A model generated the notes under the pieces. The model was given only the letters and a program-made list of their open reading frames with translations, was not told where the DNA came from and made no database searches. DNA of 64,000 bases, taken from assembly GCF_015594925.2 (NCBI RefSeq), contig NZ_CP087590.1, positions 3,162,001 through 3,226,000 of the forward strand. The letters are read 5' to 3'. Both the position numbers and the translations under genes were made by a program. Each line of letters opens with the position of its first letter. Position 1 is the stretch's first letter. The DNA comes from Vibrio sp. VB16. GTDB taxonomy: Bacteria > Pseudomonadota > Gammaproteobacteria > Enterobacterales > Vibrionaceae. This document shows, in pieces, positions 8,116 to 16,590 of the stretch.

Positions 8116-9009
8116 GTGAATATTGATATACAGCCTGCGAGCCAACTTCGCACCGCGAAGGTGAGTAAGATACTTACCTTTTCGTGTGTTGATGGCCCAG
8201 GTAATCGATTGGTGATTTTTTTCCAAGGCTGCAACTTTAATTGCACGTCATGCCACAATCCTCATTCTATTGCTCATTGTAATCATTGCGGTGAGTGTGT
8301 GGCTGAATGCCCGGATAACGCACTGACATTGAACGCACAAAACCAGGTAACCTGGCATGCAGACAAATGTACCGGTTGCGATAAATGCATTGATATCTGC
8401 TCTTTTCAATCGTCTCCTAAAATTCGCGAATACAGTCTTAACGAATTGTTGACGATCATCAAAGATAACCACCTATTTTTGAATGGCATTACTGTTTCAG
8501 GGGGAGAAGCAAGCTTGCAACTTCCTTTCATCATCTCACTATTCAAAGCGATTAAAGCAGACCCAATACTTCAGAATCTCACTTGTTATATGGATAGCAA
8601 TGGATCTTTATCAGAACAAGGTTGGAATAAAATTGCACCTTATCTAGATGGTGCAATGATCGATCTAAAGGCTTGGGATAGCTCAGTGCACGAAGTGCTT
8701 GTTGGTAGAAATAATGCGGCTGTATTTCGAACTATTGACTTGTTGTCTTCCGCAAACAAGCTACATGAAATACGTCTTTTAACTATTCCCAAACAGACAG
8801 ATTATGTCTCAAATATTGACGCCTTAACCGCCTACCTTAATCGGTTACCAAACGACGTCATTATCCGCCTAAATGCATTTCAACATCATGGCGTTACTGG
8901 TGAAGCTTTACTTTGGAGTACCTGTAGTAAAGAAGAGATTGTTGCTTTCAAACATCTTTTACAAGAATCCATACCTCATCACATTATGATGCCACCTGCT
9001 TTTAATTAA
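8116..9009 (+). CDS. yjjW: YjjW glycyl-radical enzyme activase (radical SAM)
   Basis: This 297-residue radical SAM protein has the CX3CX2C motif at Cys39, Cys43 and Cys46 (GCNFNCTSC). Two ferredoxin-type 4Fe-4S motifs follow, at Cys55-58-61-65 and Cys85-88-91-95. This arrangement is typical of activating enzymes that abstract hydrogen from the glycine of a partner enzyme using S-adenosylmethionine. The partner is YjjI, encoded 8 bp upstream. Translation probably begins at the GTG at 8116, which lies just after the yjjI stop; coupling is likely. The glycine-rich SGGE segment after the clusters is the SAM-binding motif. The protein would act in the cytoplasm under low oxygen. Confidence 0.9.
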   Translation: MNIDIQPASQLRTAKVSKILTFSCVDGPGNRLVIFFQGCNFNCTSCHNPHSIAHCNHCGECVAECPDNALTLNAQNQVTWHADKCTGCDKCIDICSFQSSPKIREYSLNELLTIIKDNHLFLNGITVSGGEASLQLPFIISLFKAIKADPILQNLTCYMDSNGSLSEQGWNKIAPYLDGAMIDLKAWDSSVHEVLVGRNNAAVFRTIDLLSSANKLHEIRLLTIPKQTDYVSNIDALTAYLNRLPNDVIIRLNAFQHHGVTGEALLWSTCSKEEIVAFKHLLQESIPHHIMMPPAFN

Positions 9010-9141
9010 CGATTACATACGTTCGGTATTATCTGCGTCAAAAATTGAGCATTTACACGCATCAATATGGACAAAACAGCTCACTAGAGTATTCAAAATA
9101 CGGTAAATAATACCTAGATACATTATGACTAAACAACAATA

Positions 9142-9173
9142 TTACTAAGAATAAAATGTTACTAAGAATAAAA
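9142..9173. repeat. Two direct copies of a 15-bp sequence
   Basis: TTACTAAGAATAAAA occurs at 9142-9156 and again at 9159-9173, with a 17-bp period, just before the terminator between convergent genes. It is probably a small local duplication. Confidence 0.6.
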
Positions 9174-9194
9174 AGGCTCCCTAAAAAGCCTTTT
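9168..9194. terminator. Bidirectional terminator between yjjW and the GntR regulator
   Basis: AAAAGGCT / AGCCTTTT form an 8-bp stem with A-rich and T-rich flanks on both sides. It serves the minus-strand regulator gene and may also end yjjIW transcripts. Confidence 0.65.
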
Positions 9195-9960
9195 ATTTAT
9201 CCTCAATAAATAACATATCATCATGCTCTAGAAGCTCAATGTCACCGTAATCGACTAAATTCGTTAATTCTCGTTTACTGTGCTCAATATGTTCTATCAT
9301 GGCTTGTTTCGCTAAAACTGGATCACGTTTCTGTAGAGCCGCGAAGATTTTCCTGTGCTCAGCAAGCCAATTTTCTTTCAATGGCGTGTCGTGCAAGTAC
9401 TTCTTGTTCAGTTGTTGCCAGAGTGGGTTTTCTGTCCGAACAACATTCCATAAACGGTTAGCGGTATCAATTAGCATACGGTTTTGTGTCGCTTCTGCTA
9501 TACACAGATGAAACTCACGATCTAATGTTTCGAATTGTTTACTGTCAGCAAATGAGTTTTCTTGACGTTGGATGATACCTCTAAGCTGACGTAACTCACT
9601 AAGTTTAATATTTTTAGCGGCGAATTCTACGATACTAACCTCTAAAACAAAGCGAGATTGAAGAAGCTCAAATGGCCCTACATCATTGATGTTAGCGGTA
9701 TCTTCTACTTTTATACGTTTTTCATTATCCGTATTTTCTTTAAAGAAAATACCCGCACCTTTTCTTACTTCAACCAAATCTTTAAGTTCAAGCATGATAA
9801 TAGCTTCGCGTATAGTAGCCCGACTTGTTTCGTATTGCTGACTCAAGTCCCGTTCTGATGGTAGACGATCACCCGCTTTAAAAAAACCAGAAAACAATTG
9901 CTTCTCTATTTGTAACCCAATTTCATAGTATCGTCGTCTAATCAATTTTTCATCTGTCAT
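9193..9960 (-). CDS. GntR/FadR-family regulator, ExuR/UxuR-like
   Basis: From the ATG at 9960 the product has 255 residues; an upstream in-frame TTG at 9990 is less likely because the family begins near MTDEKL. The N-terminal winged helix-turn-helix (about 10-75) ends in the hallmark LVEVRKGAGIFF. An FCD ligand-binding domain fills the rest. The sequence is most like UxuR and ExuR, which repress uronate genes and are released by hexuronates. It is the last gene behind the minus-strand uronate operon. Three TTGG-N4-CCAA-like sites in the 18.06-18.39 kb divergent promoter region fit the operator type of this subfamily, so it probably controls both arms of the locus. Confidence 0.82.
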   Translation of the reverse strand: MTDEKLIRRRYYEIGLQIEKQLFSGFFKAGDRLPSERDLSQQYETSRATIREAIIMLELKDLVEVRKGAGIFFKENTDNEKRIKVEDTANINDVGPFELLQSRFVLEVSIVEFAAKNIKLSELRQLRGIIQRQENSFADSKQFETLDREFHLCIAEATQNRMLIDTANRLWNVVRTENPLWQQLNKKYLHDTPLKENWLAEHRKIFAALQKRDPVLAKQAMIEHIEHSKRELTNLVDYGDIELLEHDDMLFIEDK

Positions 9961-9995
9961 ACTAGGCTCATAAATTAAATTGTTGTACAAATAGT

Positions 9996-10030
9996 AAAGT
10001 GACGATAATTGATTTAATTATCATCACTTT
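9996..10030. repeat. 15-bp inverted repeat upstream of the GntR gene
   Basis: Two 15-bp arms (AAAGTGACGATAATT and AATTATCATCACTTT, one mismatch, 5-bp loop) lie 36 bp upstream of the regulator start. It may be an autoregulatory site or an mRNA hairpin. A TTGTACAA palindrome at 9983-9990 is close by. Confidence 0.45.
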
Positions 10031-10085
10031 AATTTTACCATACAATAGAAAATAAATCCTTCAATCATCAGGGCCTGACCTAACT

Positions 10086-10109
10086 GAACCCCTATTGATA
10101 CAGGGGTTC
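10086..10109 (-). terminator. Hairpin after the TRAP large subunit gene
   Basis: GAACCCCT / AGGGGTTC form a perfect 8-bp stem with an 8-nt loop, 18 bp past the dctM stop codon. No T-run follows on the minus strand, so it may attenuate read-through into the regulator gene. Confidence 0.45.
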
Positions 10110-10126
10110 CAAAAGAAATCATTTGT

Positions 10127-11434
10127 TTACATAATTAAACCAGCAAGCTCAGGTAACGTCATTGAAATCGCGGGAATATAGGTCACTAACATTAGTACCA
10201 AGAATATCACCAAGAAAAATGGCAATAACGTTTTAATTACTGAATCTATACTGATACCACTTATCTTACAGCCAGTGAAGAGAATTGGCCCAACAGGCGG
10301 CGTTATCGTCCCCAACGACAAGTTGAATACCATCAATATACCAAATTGAACCGGGTGCATGCCTAACCCCATACAAATAGGTAAGAAAATCGGCGTAAAA
10401 ATCAACACTGCTGGGGTTGGATCCATGAAAGTTCCAATGAACAATAATACAACGTTAATGATCAACAGAATTAATATTGGGTCGCTAGTAAATGATAATA
10501 GTGCATCCGCAATCATCCCAGGAATCTGAGTAAATGCCATAACCCAAGACATGATTGATGACGCTCCAATCATAAAAATGACGATCGATGCCATTTTCGC
10601 GGTGTCTAAGAAGATAGTTGGCAGATCTTTAACTTTCAGTTGTCGATAACTGAAGCCTAATATCATCGAATAAACAACAGCAATAGCTGATGCTTCTGTC
10701 GCCGTAAACACGCCACCTAAAATACCGCCAATAACGACGACTATCAAAGACATACTTGGAATTGCATCGATAGTAACCTTAATGCATTCATTCAAGGTCA
10801 TCGAGTTCTTGCTTATGTAACCTCTGCGCTTACCCATAATACCAGCGACTATCATGACCCCAAGCCCCCACAACAAACCAGGAATATAGCCTCCCATAAA
10901 CAACGCAGAAACTGAAACACTACCAGCAACCGTGGCATATACGATTAGTGCGTTACTTGGTGGTATCAACATACCGGTTGGCGCTGAAGCAATATTTACT
11001 GCAGTACTAAATTTGGGGTCATACCCTTCTTGCTTCTGAATTGGGTTCATGATGCCACCGACAGCAGCACAAGACGCAACACCGGAACCACTAATCGAAC
11101 CAAATAGCATATTGGATACAACGTTGGTTTGTGCCAATGGAGCAGAAAAGCAGCCACTAACAATCTTGGAGAAGTTTATTAACCGTATGGCAATGCCACC
11201 ATTATTCATGATATTGCCGGCTAATATAAAGAATGGTATCGCAAGCAGAGCAAATGAATCTAATCCAACAAACATACGCTGTGCGGACGTTGTTAATGCA
11301 CCATTGTAAGGCAGAATAACCGTCATTGCCGCGAAAGACGAGATTCCAACACTAATGGCTATCGGAGCCCCTAGGACCAATAAAACCACAACCCCTACAA
11401 ACATTACTAATGAGGCGGTAAATGCCATATCCAT
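10127..11434 (-). CDS. TRAP transporter large permease (DctM type), uronate locus
   Basis: The 435-residue, very hydrophobic protein has about 11-12 membrane segments and is the sodium-coupled transport subunit of a tripartite ATP-independent periplasmic system. Typical family segments are visible, such as GSISGSGVASCAAVGGIMNP and IPPSNALIVYA, as well as TPPVGPILFTGCKISG near the C-terminus. Its start codon shares one base with the stop codon of the small permease gene, showing tight coupling. Location in a KduI/KdgK/Eda locus suggests that the substrate is a hexuronate or an unsaturated-uronate breakdown product. The architecture also recalls the YiaMNO system. Confidence 0.9.
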   Translation of the reverse strand: MDMAFTASLVMFVGVVVLLVLGAPIAISVGISSFAAMTVILPYNGALTTSAQRMFVGLDSFALLAIPFFILAGNIMNNGGIAIRLINFSKIVSGCFSAPLAQTNVVSNMLFGSISGSGVASCAAVGGIMNPIQKQEGYDPKFSTAVNIASAPTGMLIPPSNALIVYATVAGSVSVSALFMGGYIPGLLWGLGVMIVAGIMGKRRGYISKNSMTLNECIKVTIDAIPSMSLIVVVIGGILGGVFTATEASAIAVVYSMILGFSYRQLKVKDLPTIFLDTAKMASIVIFMIGASSIMSWVMAFTQIPGMIADALLSFTSDPILILLIINVVLLFIGTFMDPTPAVLIFTPIFLPICMGLGMHPVQFGILMVFNLSLGTITPPVGPILFTGCKISGISIDSVIKTLLPFFLVIFLVLMLVTYIPAISMTLPELAGLIM

Positions 11435-11979
11435 TAGATATTACCTCGCTCTTCTGACGGCTCATTTTTCAAATCAATAAGTTCGTTAATAAAGGTTACT
11501 TCATGCCAAAGGAAATAAAACAACATGATTGCACCTGATATAGGAATAGCGGCGTAAATGACACCCATTGGTATTTGCAGCGCGGAATCCATCTGCCACA
11601 TTTGACGCACTGAACTGCTATAACCGCCGCTAACCATTACTGTATAGGCAAAAATAACGACGATTAATTCAATAACCATTTCAACAATGATGCGCAATTT
11701 TCTATTAAATTTATCTTTAATAAACGTGATAGCCATATGCTCTCTTAATCCAAACACATAGGCACCACCAAATAAAACCAACCAAATAAACAAATAGCGG
11801 GATGCGACTTCACTAAACGCACTCGGGTTGTCAAAAATATAACGAACAACCACTTGGTATGTAACCAATAATGTCATTATTCCCATAATGGAAATTAAAA
11901 AGACAGAAAGGACTTTGTCTATTCCGAACTTAATTTTTCTTAGGCCTAGAAAAAGGCCATTAAATTTATCATCTCGCAT
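11434..11979 (-). CDS. TRAP transporter small permease (DctQ type), uronate locus
   Basis: This 181-residue inner-membrane protein has four predicted membrane segments. The DctQ hallmarks are present: the first helix is followed by VVVRYIFDNPSAFSEVASRYLFIW, and the second helix by LREHMAI. It bridges the periplasmic binding protein and the large permease. Its stop codon overlaps the dctM start by one base, and the binding protein gene lies 63 bp upstream. The order P-Q-M is the usual one. Confidence 0.9.
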   Translation of the reverse strand: MRDDKFNGLFLGLRKIKFGIDKVLSVFLISIMGIMTLLVTYQVVVRYIFDNPSAFSEVASRYLFIWLVLFGGAYVFGLREHMAITFIKDKFNRKLRIIVEMVIELIVVIFAYTVMVSGGYSSSVRQMWQMDSALQIPMGVIYAAIPISGAIMLFYFLWHEVTFINELIDLKNEPSEERGNI

Positions 11980-12042
11980 ATAATTTCTTACCCTGAAATG
12001 AAGTTATAAGGCCAGCAATTCGCTGACCTTATCTTCTACTAA

Positions 12043-13023
12043 TTATTGCAACGCAACAATTTTTTTATACAACGCTTTTTGTTCTGCTGTTTTAATTAAT
12101 TCCTGTTGAAGAGGGATACATGCTTCACGGAATGGCGTGATATCAACTTCATTGAACGTAGCACCCTTATCTTGTGCTGCTTTCTTTGATACGCTGATTT
12201 GTTTTTGCCACAAACCAAACTCTACTAGAGTGCTCTCTTTTGCTAGACTTTCAAACGCTGCACGATCTTTTTCGGACATTGAATCAAGAAAATCACTGCT
12301 TGCCACAACGAGATCTGGAACCATCAGGTGACGGGTTGCAGAATAGAAAGGTGCAACTTCATATTGTTTTAGATCGAAGTAGGTAATTTCGCTGTTTTCC
12401 GCACCATCAAGTACACCTTGTTGTATCGCCGAATAAACTTCACCTTGGCCCATCGGTACACCTTTACCTCCCATGCATGAAAGGGTTTTTATCATCGTAT
12501 CAGATTGCATTACACGAATTTTTTTTCCTTTCATGTCTGCAACGGTATTGATTGGCCCTTCTTTGTTATACATGCTGCGCGCACCGCCAGTGTATGCCGC
12601 TATAACTTCAAAACCCATAGGTGATGTTTCTTTGAATAACTCATCTAGAATACTAGAAGTGAATACTTTTTGCTGATGGTCATAACCACTGTAAACATAC
12701 GGTAGACTGAGAATACCAAATTTGCTGTTGTAGTTTTCTACAAGTGGATTAGCAACAACGGCCATTTGAATAGCACTGTTCTGAACGAGTTCTAGTGATG
12801 CACGCTGATCGCCAAGAAGCTCATTTGGAAAGATATTCAATGTATAGCGACCATCGGTTGCTTTAGTAAATTTATCACCAAAGTCTGCAAGCGCTAAAAA
12901 CTGAGGGTGTTTATCCGATTGGTTAAACGCGACCTTAATTTCTGATGCGGCATTGGCCATAGAAGAAAGACCAAGTGCGCTGACTAAAGCGGTGGCGATG
13001 GTTAGTACTTTAAATTTGGACAT
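12043..13023 (-). CDS. TRAP transporter substrate-binding protein (DctP type), uronate locus
   Basis: The protein has 326 residues with a Sec signal peptide (about 1-25, ending SSMANA). The mature part has the DctP fold; the conserved arginine that pairs with the carboxylate of the ligand is expected in the segment MKGKKIRVMQSDTMIKTL. It delivers substrate to the membrane subunits encoded directly downstream. Neighbouring genes for KduI and KDG/KDPG metabolism suggest a uronate-type acid sugar. It begins at an ATG with a purine-rich ribosome binding site (CGGAGTAA). It belongs to the same strand and probably the same operon as KduI, 57 bp upstream. Confidence 0.9.
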   Translation of the reverse strand: MSKFKVLTIATALVSALGLSSMANAASEIKVAFNQSDKHPQFLALADFGDKFTKATDGRYTLNIFPNELLGDQRASLELVQNSAIQMAVVANPLVENYNSKFGILSLPYVYSGYDHQQKVFTSSILDELFKETSPMGFEVIAAYTGGARSMYNKEGPINTVADMKGKKIRVMQSDTMIKTLSCMGGKGVPMGQGEVYSAIQQGVLDGAENSEITYFDLKQYEVAPFYSATRHLMVPDLVVASSDFLDSMSEKDRAAFESLAKESTLVEFGLWQKQISVSKKAAQDKGATFNEVDITPFREACIPLQQELIKTAEQKALYKKIVALQ

Positions 13024-13080
13024 TATTTACTCCGTTACTATTAGTAGGATAAAGTTTCATTTTTAATATGTTTACTATAT

Positions 13081-13920
13081 TTATCGAATTTCGTTCATAT
13101 CAACAAAATCCATGTCATCGAATGTGAGGTTTTCACCTAGCATTCCCCACACAAAGCTGTAATTTTGTGTTCCACAGCCTGAATGAATAGACCAACTAGG
13201 TGACAACACCATCTGGTGATTACGAACAACAATATGACGTGTTTCTTTTGGCTCTCCCATGAGATGGAAAACGACTTGTTGGGGTTTTATATCGAAATAG
13301 AAATACGCTTCCATACGACGTTCATGGGTATGCGGTGGCATTGTGTTCCATACACTTCCTGCTTTTAGTGCAGTCACACCCATAGATAATTGGGACGTAG
13401 GCAAAACATCAGGATGAATGTATTGATTAATACACCGCTCGTTTGCATTCTCTTTGTCACCCAAATGAATCACTTTCGCTTCATTTTGGTGAATAATTCG
13501 GGAAGGATGAATATGATGAGATGGCGCGCTGATGGCGTACAATAAAGCCGGGGAGTCATTGTCAACAGAACCAAACACGACATTCTCATTGCCTTGTCCG
13601 AGATATAATGCATCCATGTTCTCTAAAATGTACGTTTCATTCTTCGTCGTAATCTTAGCTTTACCACCAAGATTAATCATTCCGAACTCACGACGTTGTA
13701 GGAAGAAGTCAGTACCGAAATCTTTATTATTAATAAAGTCATCCAGAGCCAATTCATTACTCTTAGGTGATACTCCCATAACAACAATGCGATCAATGTG
13801 GCTGTATACCGTCACTATGTCATTATCTTTAAACATTTTCTCAGTTAGCAATTCGTCACGAAGACGAGTAGTGTCGTATAATTTGGCGTCTACAGGGTTG
13901 CTATTATAATTAATATGCAT
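13081..13920 (-). CDS. kduI: 5-dehydro-4-deoxy-D-glucuronate isomerase KduI
   Basis: The enzyme (279 residues, the normal family length) isomerises 5-keto-4-deoxyuronate to 2,5-diketo-3-deoxygluconate in the breakdown of pectin or other polyuronates. The zinc site of the cupin fold is fully visible: His197 and His199 in PPHTHERRMEAYFYF, Glu204, and His246 in SWSIHSGCG. The usual next enzyme, KduD, is not encoded in the window; one of the adjacent dehydrogenases might fill that step. It lies between the YhcH-type gene (130 bp upstream) and the TRAP binding protein gene. Confidence 0.95.
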   Translation of the reverse strand: MHINYNSNPVDAKLYDTTRLRDELLTEKMFKDNDIVTVYSHIDRIVVMGVSPKSNELALDDFINNKDFGTDFFLQRREFGMINLGGKAKITTKNETYILENMDALYLGQGNENVVFGSVDNDSPALLYAISAPSHHIHPSRIIHQNEAKVIHLGDKENANERCINQYIHPDVLPTSQLSMGVTALKAGSVWNTMPPHTHERRMEAYFYFDIKPQQVVFHLMGEPKETRHIVVRNHQMVLSPSWSIHSGCGTQNYSFVWGMLGENLTFDDMDFVDMNEIR

Positions 13921-14050
13921 CTAATACTCTTTATTTACGTTAGTTACGTATCCATTAAAAATTTGTCGCATTAACTTAGTTCGCTGGTGAAGCATTTAAA
14001 ATAAAATTATCAAACCAACAATACTTAAAAATAATAGCGACTCATTTAGT

Positions 14051-14515
14051 TCAAAGGACCGAAGATGGTATTTTTAAAATGGCTTTTTTAATTACCATCG
14101 GCTTATCATCACTTGCACAAAGTGGACGATGTGCTTGGTTTGGATAAAAAATAACAAAATCACCATCTTGAAGCTTAATAAACTGTTCGTTCTCGACATT
14201 ATCAAAGAACATTACGTCATTCTCCAACTCAACCAATTTAAGTGCTTCTTCTGAAATGGTGTTTGAATAGCCATATACTTCTTCGCCACTCAATAGAATT
14301 TGAATATCAATGTATTGCTTATGAATTTCAGATTTTCTTAGTGCTCGTGGCTCCGTTTCACCGTCTACAAGCATAACAAATACACCATCGTCACCAATCA
14401 TGTACTTACCAAGATCATTGTTTTCAGATAAAGCGATAGCTTCATTGATCCAATTAACAAACTTTTCAGACATGTATGGTACGAGATCTAATTTTTTTAC
14501 GTTTCCAAATAACAT
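14051..14515 (-). CDS. YhcH/YjgK/YiaL-family protein
   Basis: This 154-residue cytoplasmic protein matches the YhcH/YjgK/YiaL family, a single-domain cupin-like fold. Typical segments are KSEIHKQYIDIQILLSGEE and GDFVIFYPNQAHRPLCA, which carry the conserved histidines and acidic residues of a metal site. Members occur in sialic acid, uronate and diketogulonate loci and are thought to act on sugar acids as anomerases or lyase-like enzymes; the exact reaction is not settled. Here it follows the Ldh-family dehydrogenase by 32 bp in the same operon. Context suggests handling of a uronate or keto-sugar acid. Confidence 0.85.
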   Translation of the reverse strand: MLFGNVKKLDLVPYMSEKFVNWINEAIALSENNDLGKYMIGDDGVFVMLVDGETEPRALRKSEIHKQYIDIQILLSGEEVYGYSNTISEEALKLVELENDVMFFDNVENEQFIKLQDGDFVIFYPNQAHRPLCASDDKPMVIKKAILKIPSSVL

Positions 14516-14547
14516 ATATACTCTCCCTTAAAGCGCCTATTACTAAC

Positions 14548-15558
14548 CTACCCTTTTAGATAGCTGTAAACTGATTTAGCAACAGTGATACCGTTAGCTT
14601 CGCTCTGTAGTTTGTAAGCATTTTGTGGGTCATTAGGGGCTTGTACCGAACCTGAGCCAGCCATAGGTTTAACTGCACGAAGTTCCGTTACCATTTGCTG
14701 CATCATTACTGCAAACAATGGATTCCCTAGCTTTTCTGGATTAATGACAATGACAAGGCTGGCAAGTTTGCGCATCTTGTCAAAATCTCCGTACATACGA
14801 ACAACATGATTGCTAAAGTTAGCATTCATTAAAATACCCGTTAACGCATCAATCGCGAGCGCAATGCCTGAACCTTTATGACCACCAAATGTAAGTAGAT
14901 TTTCCACTTGATGTGGATCTGTTGTCATATTGCCGTCTTTGTCGATAGCAAGATTTTCGCCAATTTGCTGGCCTGTCTCTTTTGCATGAAGCAACTTACC
15001 AAAGGCCGTCGCACTTGTAGCCATATCAACAATCATTGGGTGTGAATTTTCTACAGGGAAACCAAATGCAATTGGATTGGTTCCTAAGAAACGTTCAGCT
15101 CCACCATAGGGAGCAACGCAGGTATCAGTTTGCGTCATTGAAATACCAATCAAACCTTTAGCTGTCGCCTGTTCCATGAAGTACGAGAGAGCACCACAAT
15201 GTGAACCATTCTTGACGCTGACAAAACCAAGGCCGGTTTCTTCCGCTAACTCAATAGCGTGATTTGTTGCTGCAATAAGTGCCGAGTGTCCCATGCCATC
15301 ATCAGAGTCAAACACGGCAACTGAAGGTGAAATTTGCTCAATGCTAAATGTAGGTTCTTTATTCAGGCCACCTTCGTTCAAGCGGTGACAATAATGTTCA
15401 ATGCGCATGACACCATGTGAATGAACACCCGTTTTGTCAGCGTGTATTAACACATCAATGACTTCTTTTGTCGTTTCTTCGCTAAGGCCCGCTTCAACTA
15501 ATTTTTTGAGAGATAGTTCGCGCAACTCTGTTTCATTTACTTGAATAGTAGACATCAT
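14548..15558 (-). CDS. Ldh-family NAD(P)-dependent oxidoreductase (AllD/YiaK type)
   Basis: The 336-residue protein belongs to the malate/L-lactate dehydrogenase family with the non-Rossmann nucleotide-binding fold. Family marks are GVHSHGVMR near residue 45, NGSHCGALSYF with the catalytic histidine, and the glycine-rich segment FGGHKGSGIALAIDAL. By eye it is closer to ureidoglycolate dehydrogenase AllD than to diketogulonate reductase YiaK, but no allantoin genes are near. In this operon it more likely reduces or oxidises a keto acid sugar, perhaps replacing KduD. The gene sits 7 bp downstream of the zinc dehydrogenase gene. Confidence 0.83.
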   Translation of the reverse strand: MMSTIQVNETELRELSLKKLVEAGLSEETTKEVIDVLIHADKTGVHSHGVMRIEHYCHRLNEGGLNKEPTFSIEQISPSVAVFDSDDGMGHSALIAATNHAIELAEETGLGFVSVKNGSHCGALSYFMEQATAKGLIGISMTQTDTCVAPYGGAERFLGTNPIAFGFPVENSHPMIVDMATSATAFGKLLHAKETGQQIGENLAIDKDGNMTTDPHQVENLLTFGGHKGSGIALAIDALTGILMNANFSNHVVRMYGDFDKMRKLASLVIVINPEKLGNPLFAVMMQQMVTELRAVKPMAGSGSVQAPNDPQNAYKLQSEANGITVAKSVYSYLKG

Positions 15559-15565
15559 ATTTACC

Positions 15566-16582
15566 TTAAAAATTTATTACGCCTTTGACCAAAGATTTGT
15601 TTTCAACAACATCTTCTTTGTATGTATTCCCAAATGTATGGAAATCGTAATCTCGATTTTTCATCATTGATTCAGAAATTTTTCCTTCTTCCATCAGTTC
15701 GATTACACGTTCAAAGTCTTGACGTGTTGCATTACGTGAGCTCATAAGAGTGGTTTCTTTCATATGAAAAGTAGGGTTATGAAATGCCAATTCACCCTTT
15801 GTGAAGCCAATAAATACGAGCTTCCCACCGTTACGAATCAGGTTTACTGCATTTGTCATTGATTTGTCGTACCCAGTCGCATCGAATACGACATCAGCCA
15901 ACTGACCATTAAATTGACTACGAATATCATCAACGTACGTTTCACTTAGCGCATTTAATGTAGCAGTTTGTAGTTTGTCTGCTGCCCAAGTTAGACGTTG
16001 TTCCGCGACATCAACAATAACGACGTTATGCCCTTCTGCTTTAATGACTGCTGCTGCCGCAAGACCAATTGGGCCAGCGCCGACAACAAGAACATTATTC
16101 TCCCCAGTCAACTGCGCACGGCGAACCGCATGTGCACTGATAGCAAAACATTCAACCAGAGCTCCTTTACTGTTAGACACATTGTCAGGAAGAAGAACTA
16201 AGTTATCTTCAAGAACCGCTAGGTATTCTGTAAAACCGCCGTCCTGGTGGACGCCGTATAGAGATACGTTTTCACAGCAATTGGTTTTACCTTCTTCGCA
16301 AGCTGGGCATACACCACATGGGATACAAGGAATAACAGAATAGCGCTTAGCCACTTCTGCTTTCGTCACTTTCTCACCGATTTTTTCAACAGTGCCACAA
16401 ATTTCATGGCCTAATACACGCGGATATGAAAAGAAAGGCTGACGACCTGCGTATGCATGGATATCGGTACCGCAGATGCCTACTGAATTGATTTTCAGAA
16501 GAACTTCATTGCTTTCGATCTCTGGTATTGGGCATTCAATATACTCAATTGAATTGGGTTCATTACAAATTAAAGTTTTCAT
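15566..16582 (-). CDS. Zinc-dependent sugar-acid/polyol dehydrogenase (MDR family)
   Basis: The protein has 338 residues and the medium-chain dehydrogenase layout. Catalytic zinc ligands are Cys37 (GICGTD) and His59-Glu60 (GHE). The structural zinc lobe has cysteines at 88, 91, 94 and 102. The Rossmann segment VLVVGAGPIGLAAAAVIKAEG binds NAD(P). It resembles L-gulonate / L-galactonate 5-dehydrogenases and related enzymes of uronate loci (LgoD/YjjN, RspB type). It is encoded between the fructuronate-reductase-like gene (8-bp gap) and the Ldh-family gene (7-bp gap), so the three are surely co-transcribed. The exact substrate is not shown by the sequence. Confidence 0.85.
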   Translation of the reverse strand: MKTLICNEPNSIEYIECPIPEIESNEVLLKINSVGICGTDIHAYAGRQPFFSYPRVLGHEICGTVEKIGEKVTKAEVAKRYSVIPCIPCGVCPACEEGKTNCCENVSLYGVHQDGGFTEYLAVLEDNLVLLPDNVSNSKGALVECFAISAHAVRRAQLTGENNVLVVGAGPIGLAAAAVIKAEGHNVVIVDVAEQRLTWAADKLQTATLNALSETYVDDIRSQFNGQLADVVFDATGYDKSMTNAVNLIRNGGKLVFIGFTKGELAFHNPTFHMKETTLMSSRNATRQDFERVIELMEEGKISESMMKNRDYDFHTFGNTYKEDVVENKSLVKGVINF

Positions 16583-16590
16583 CTTATTTC

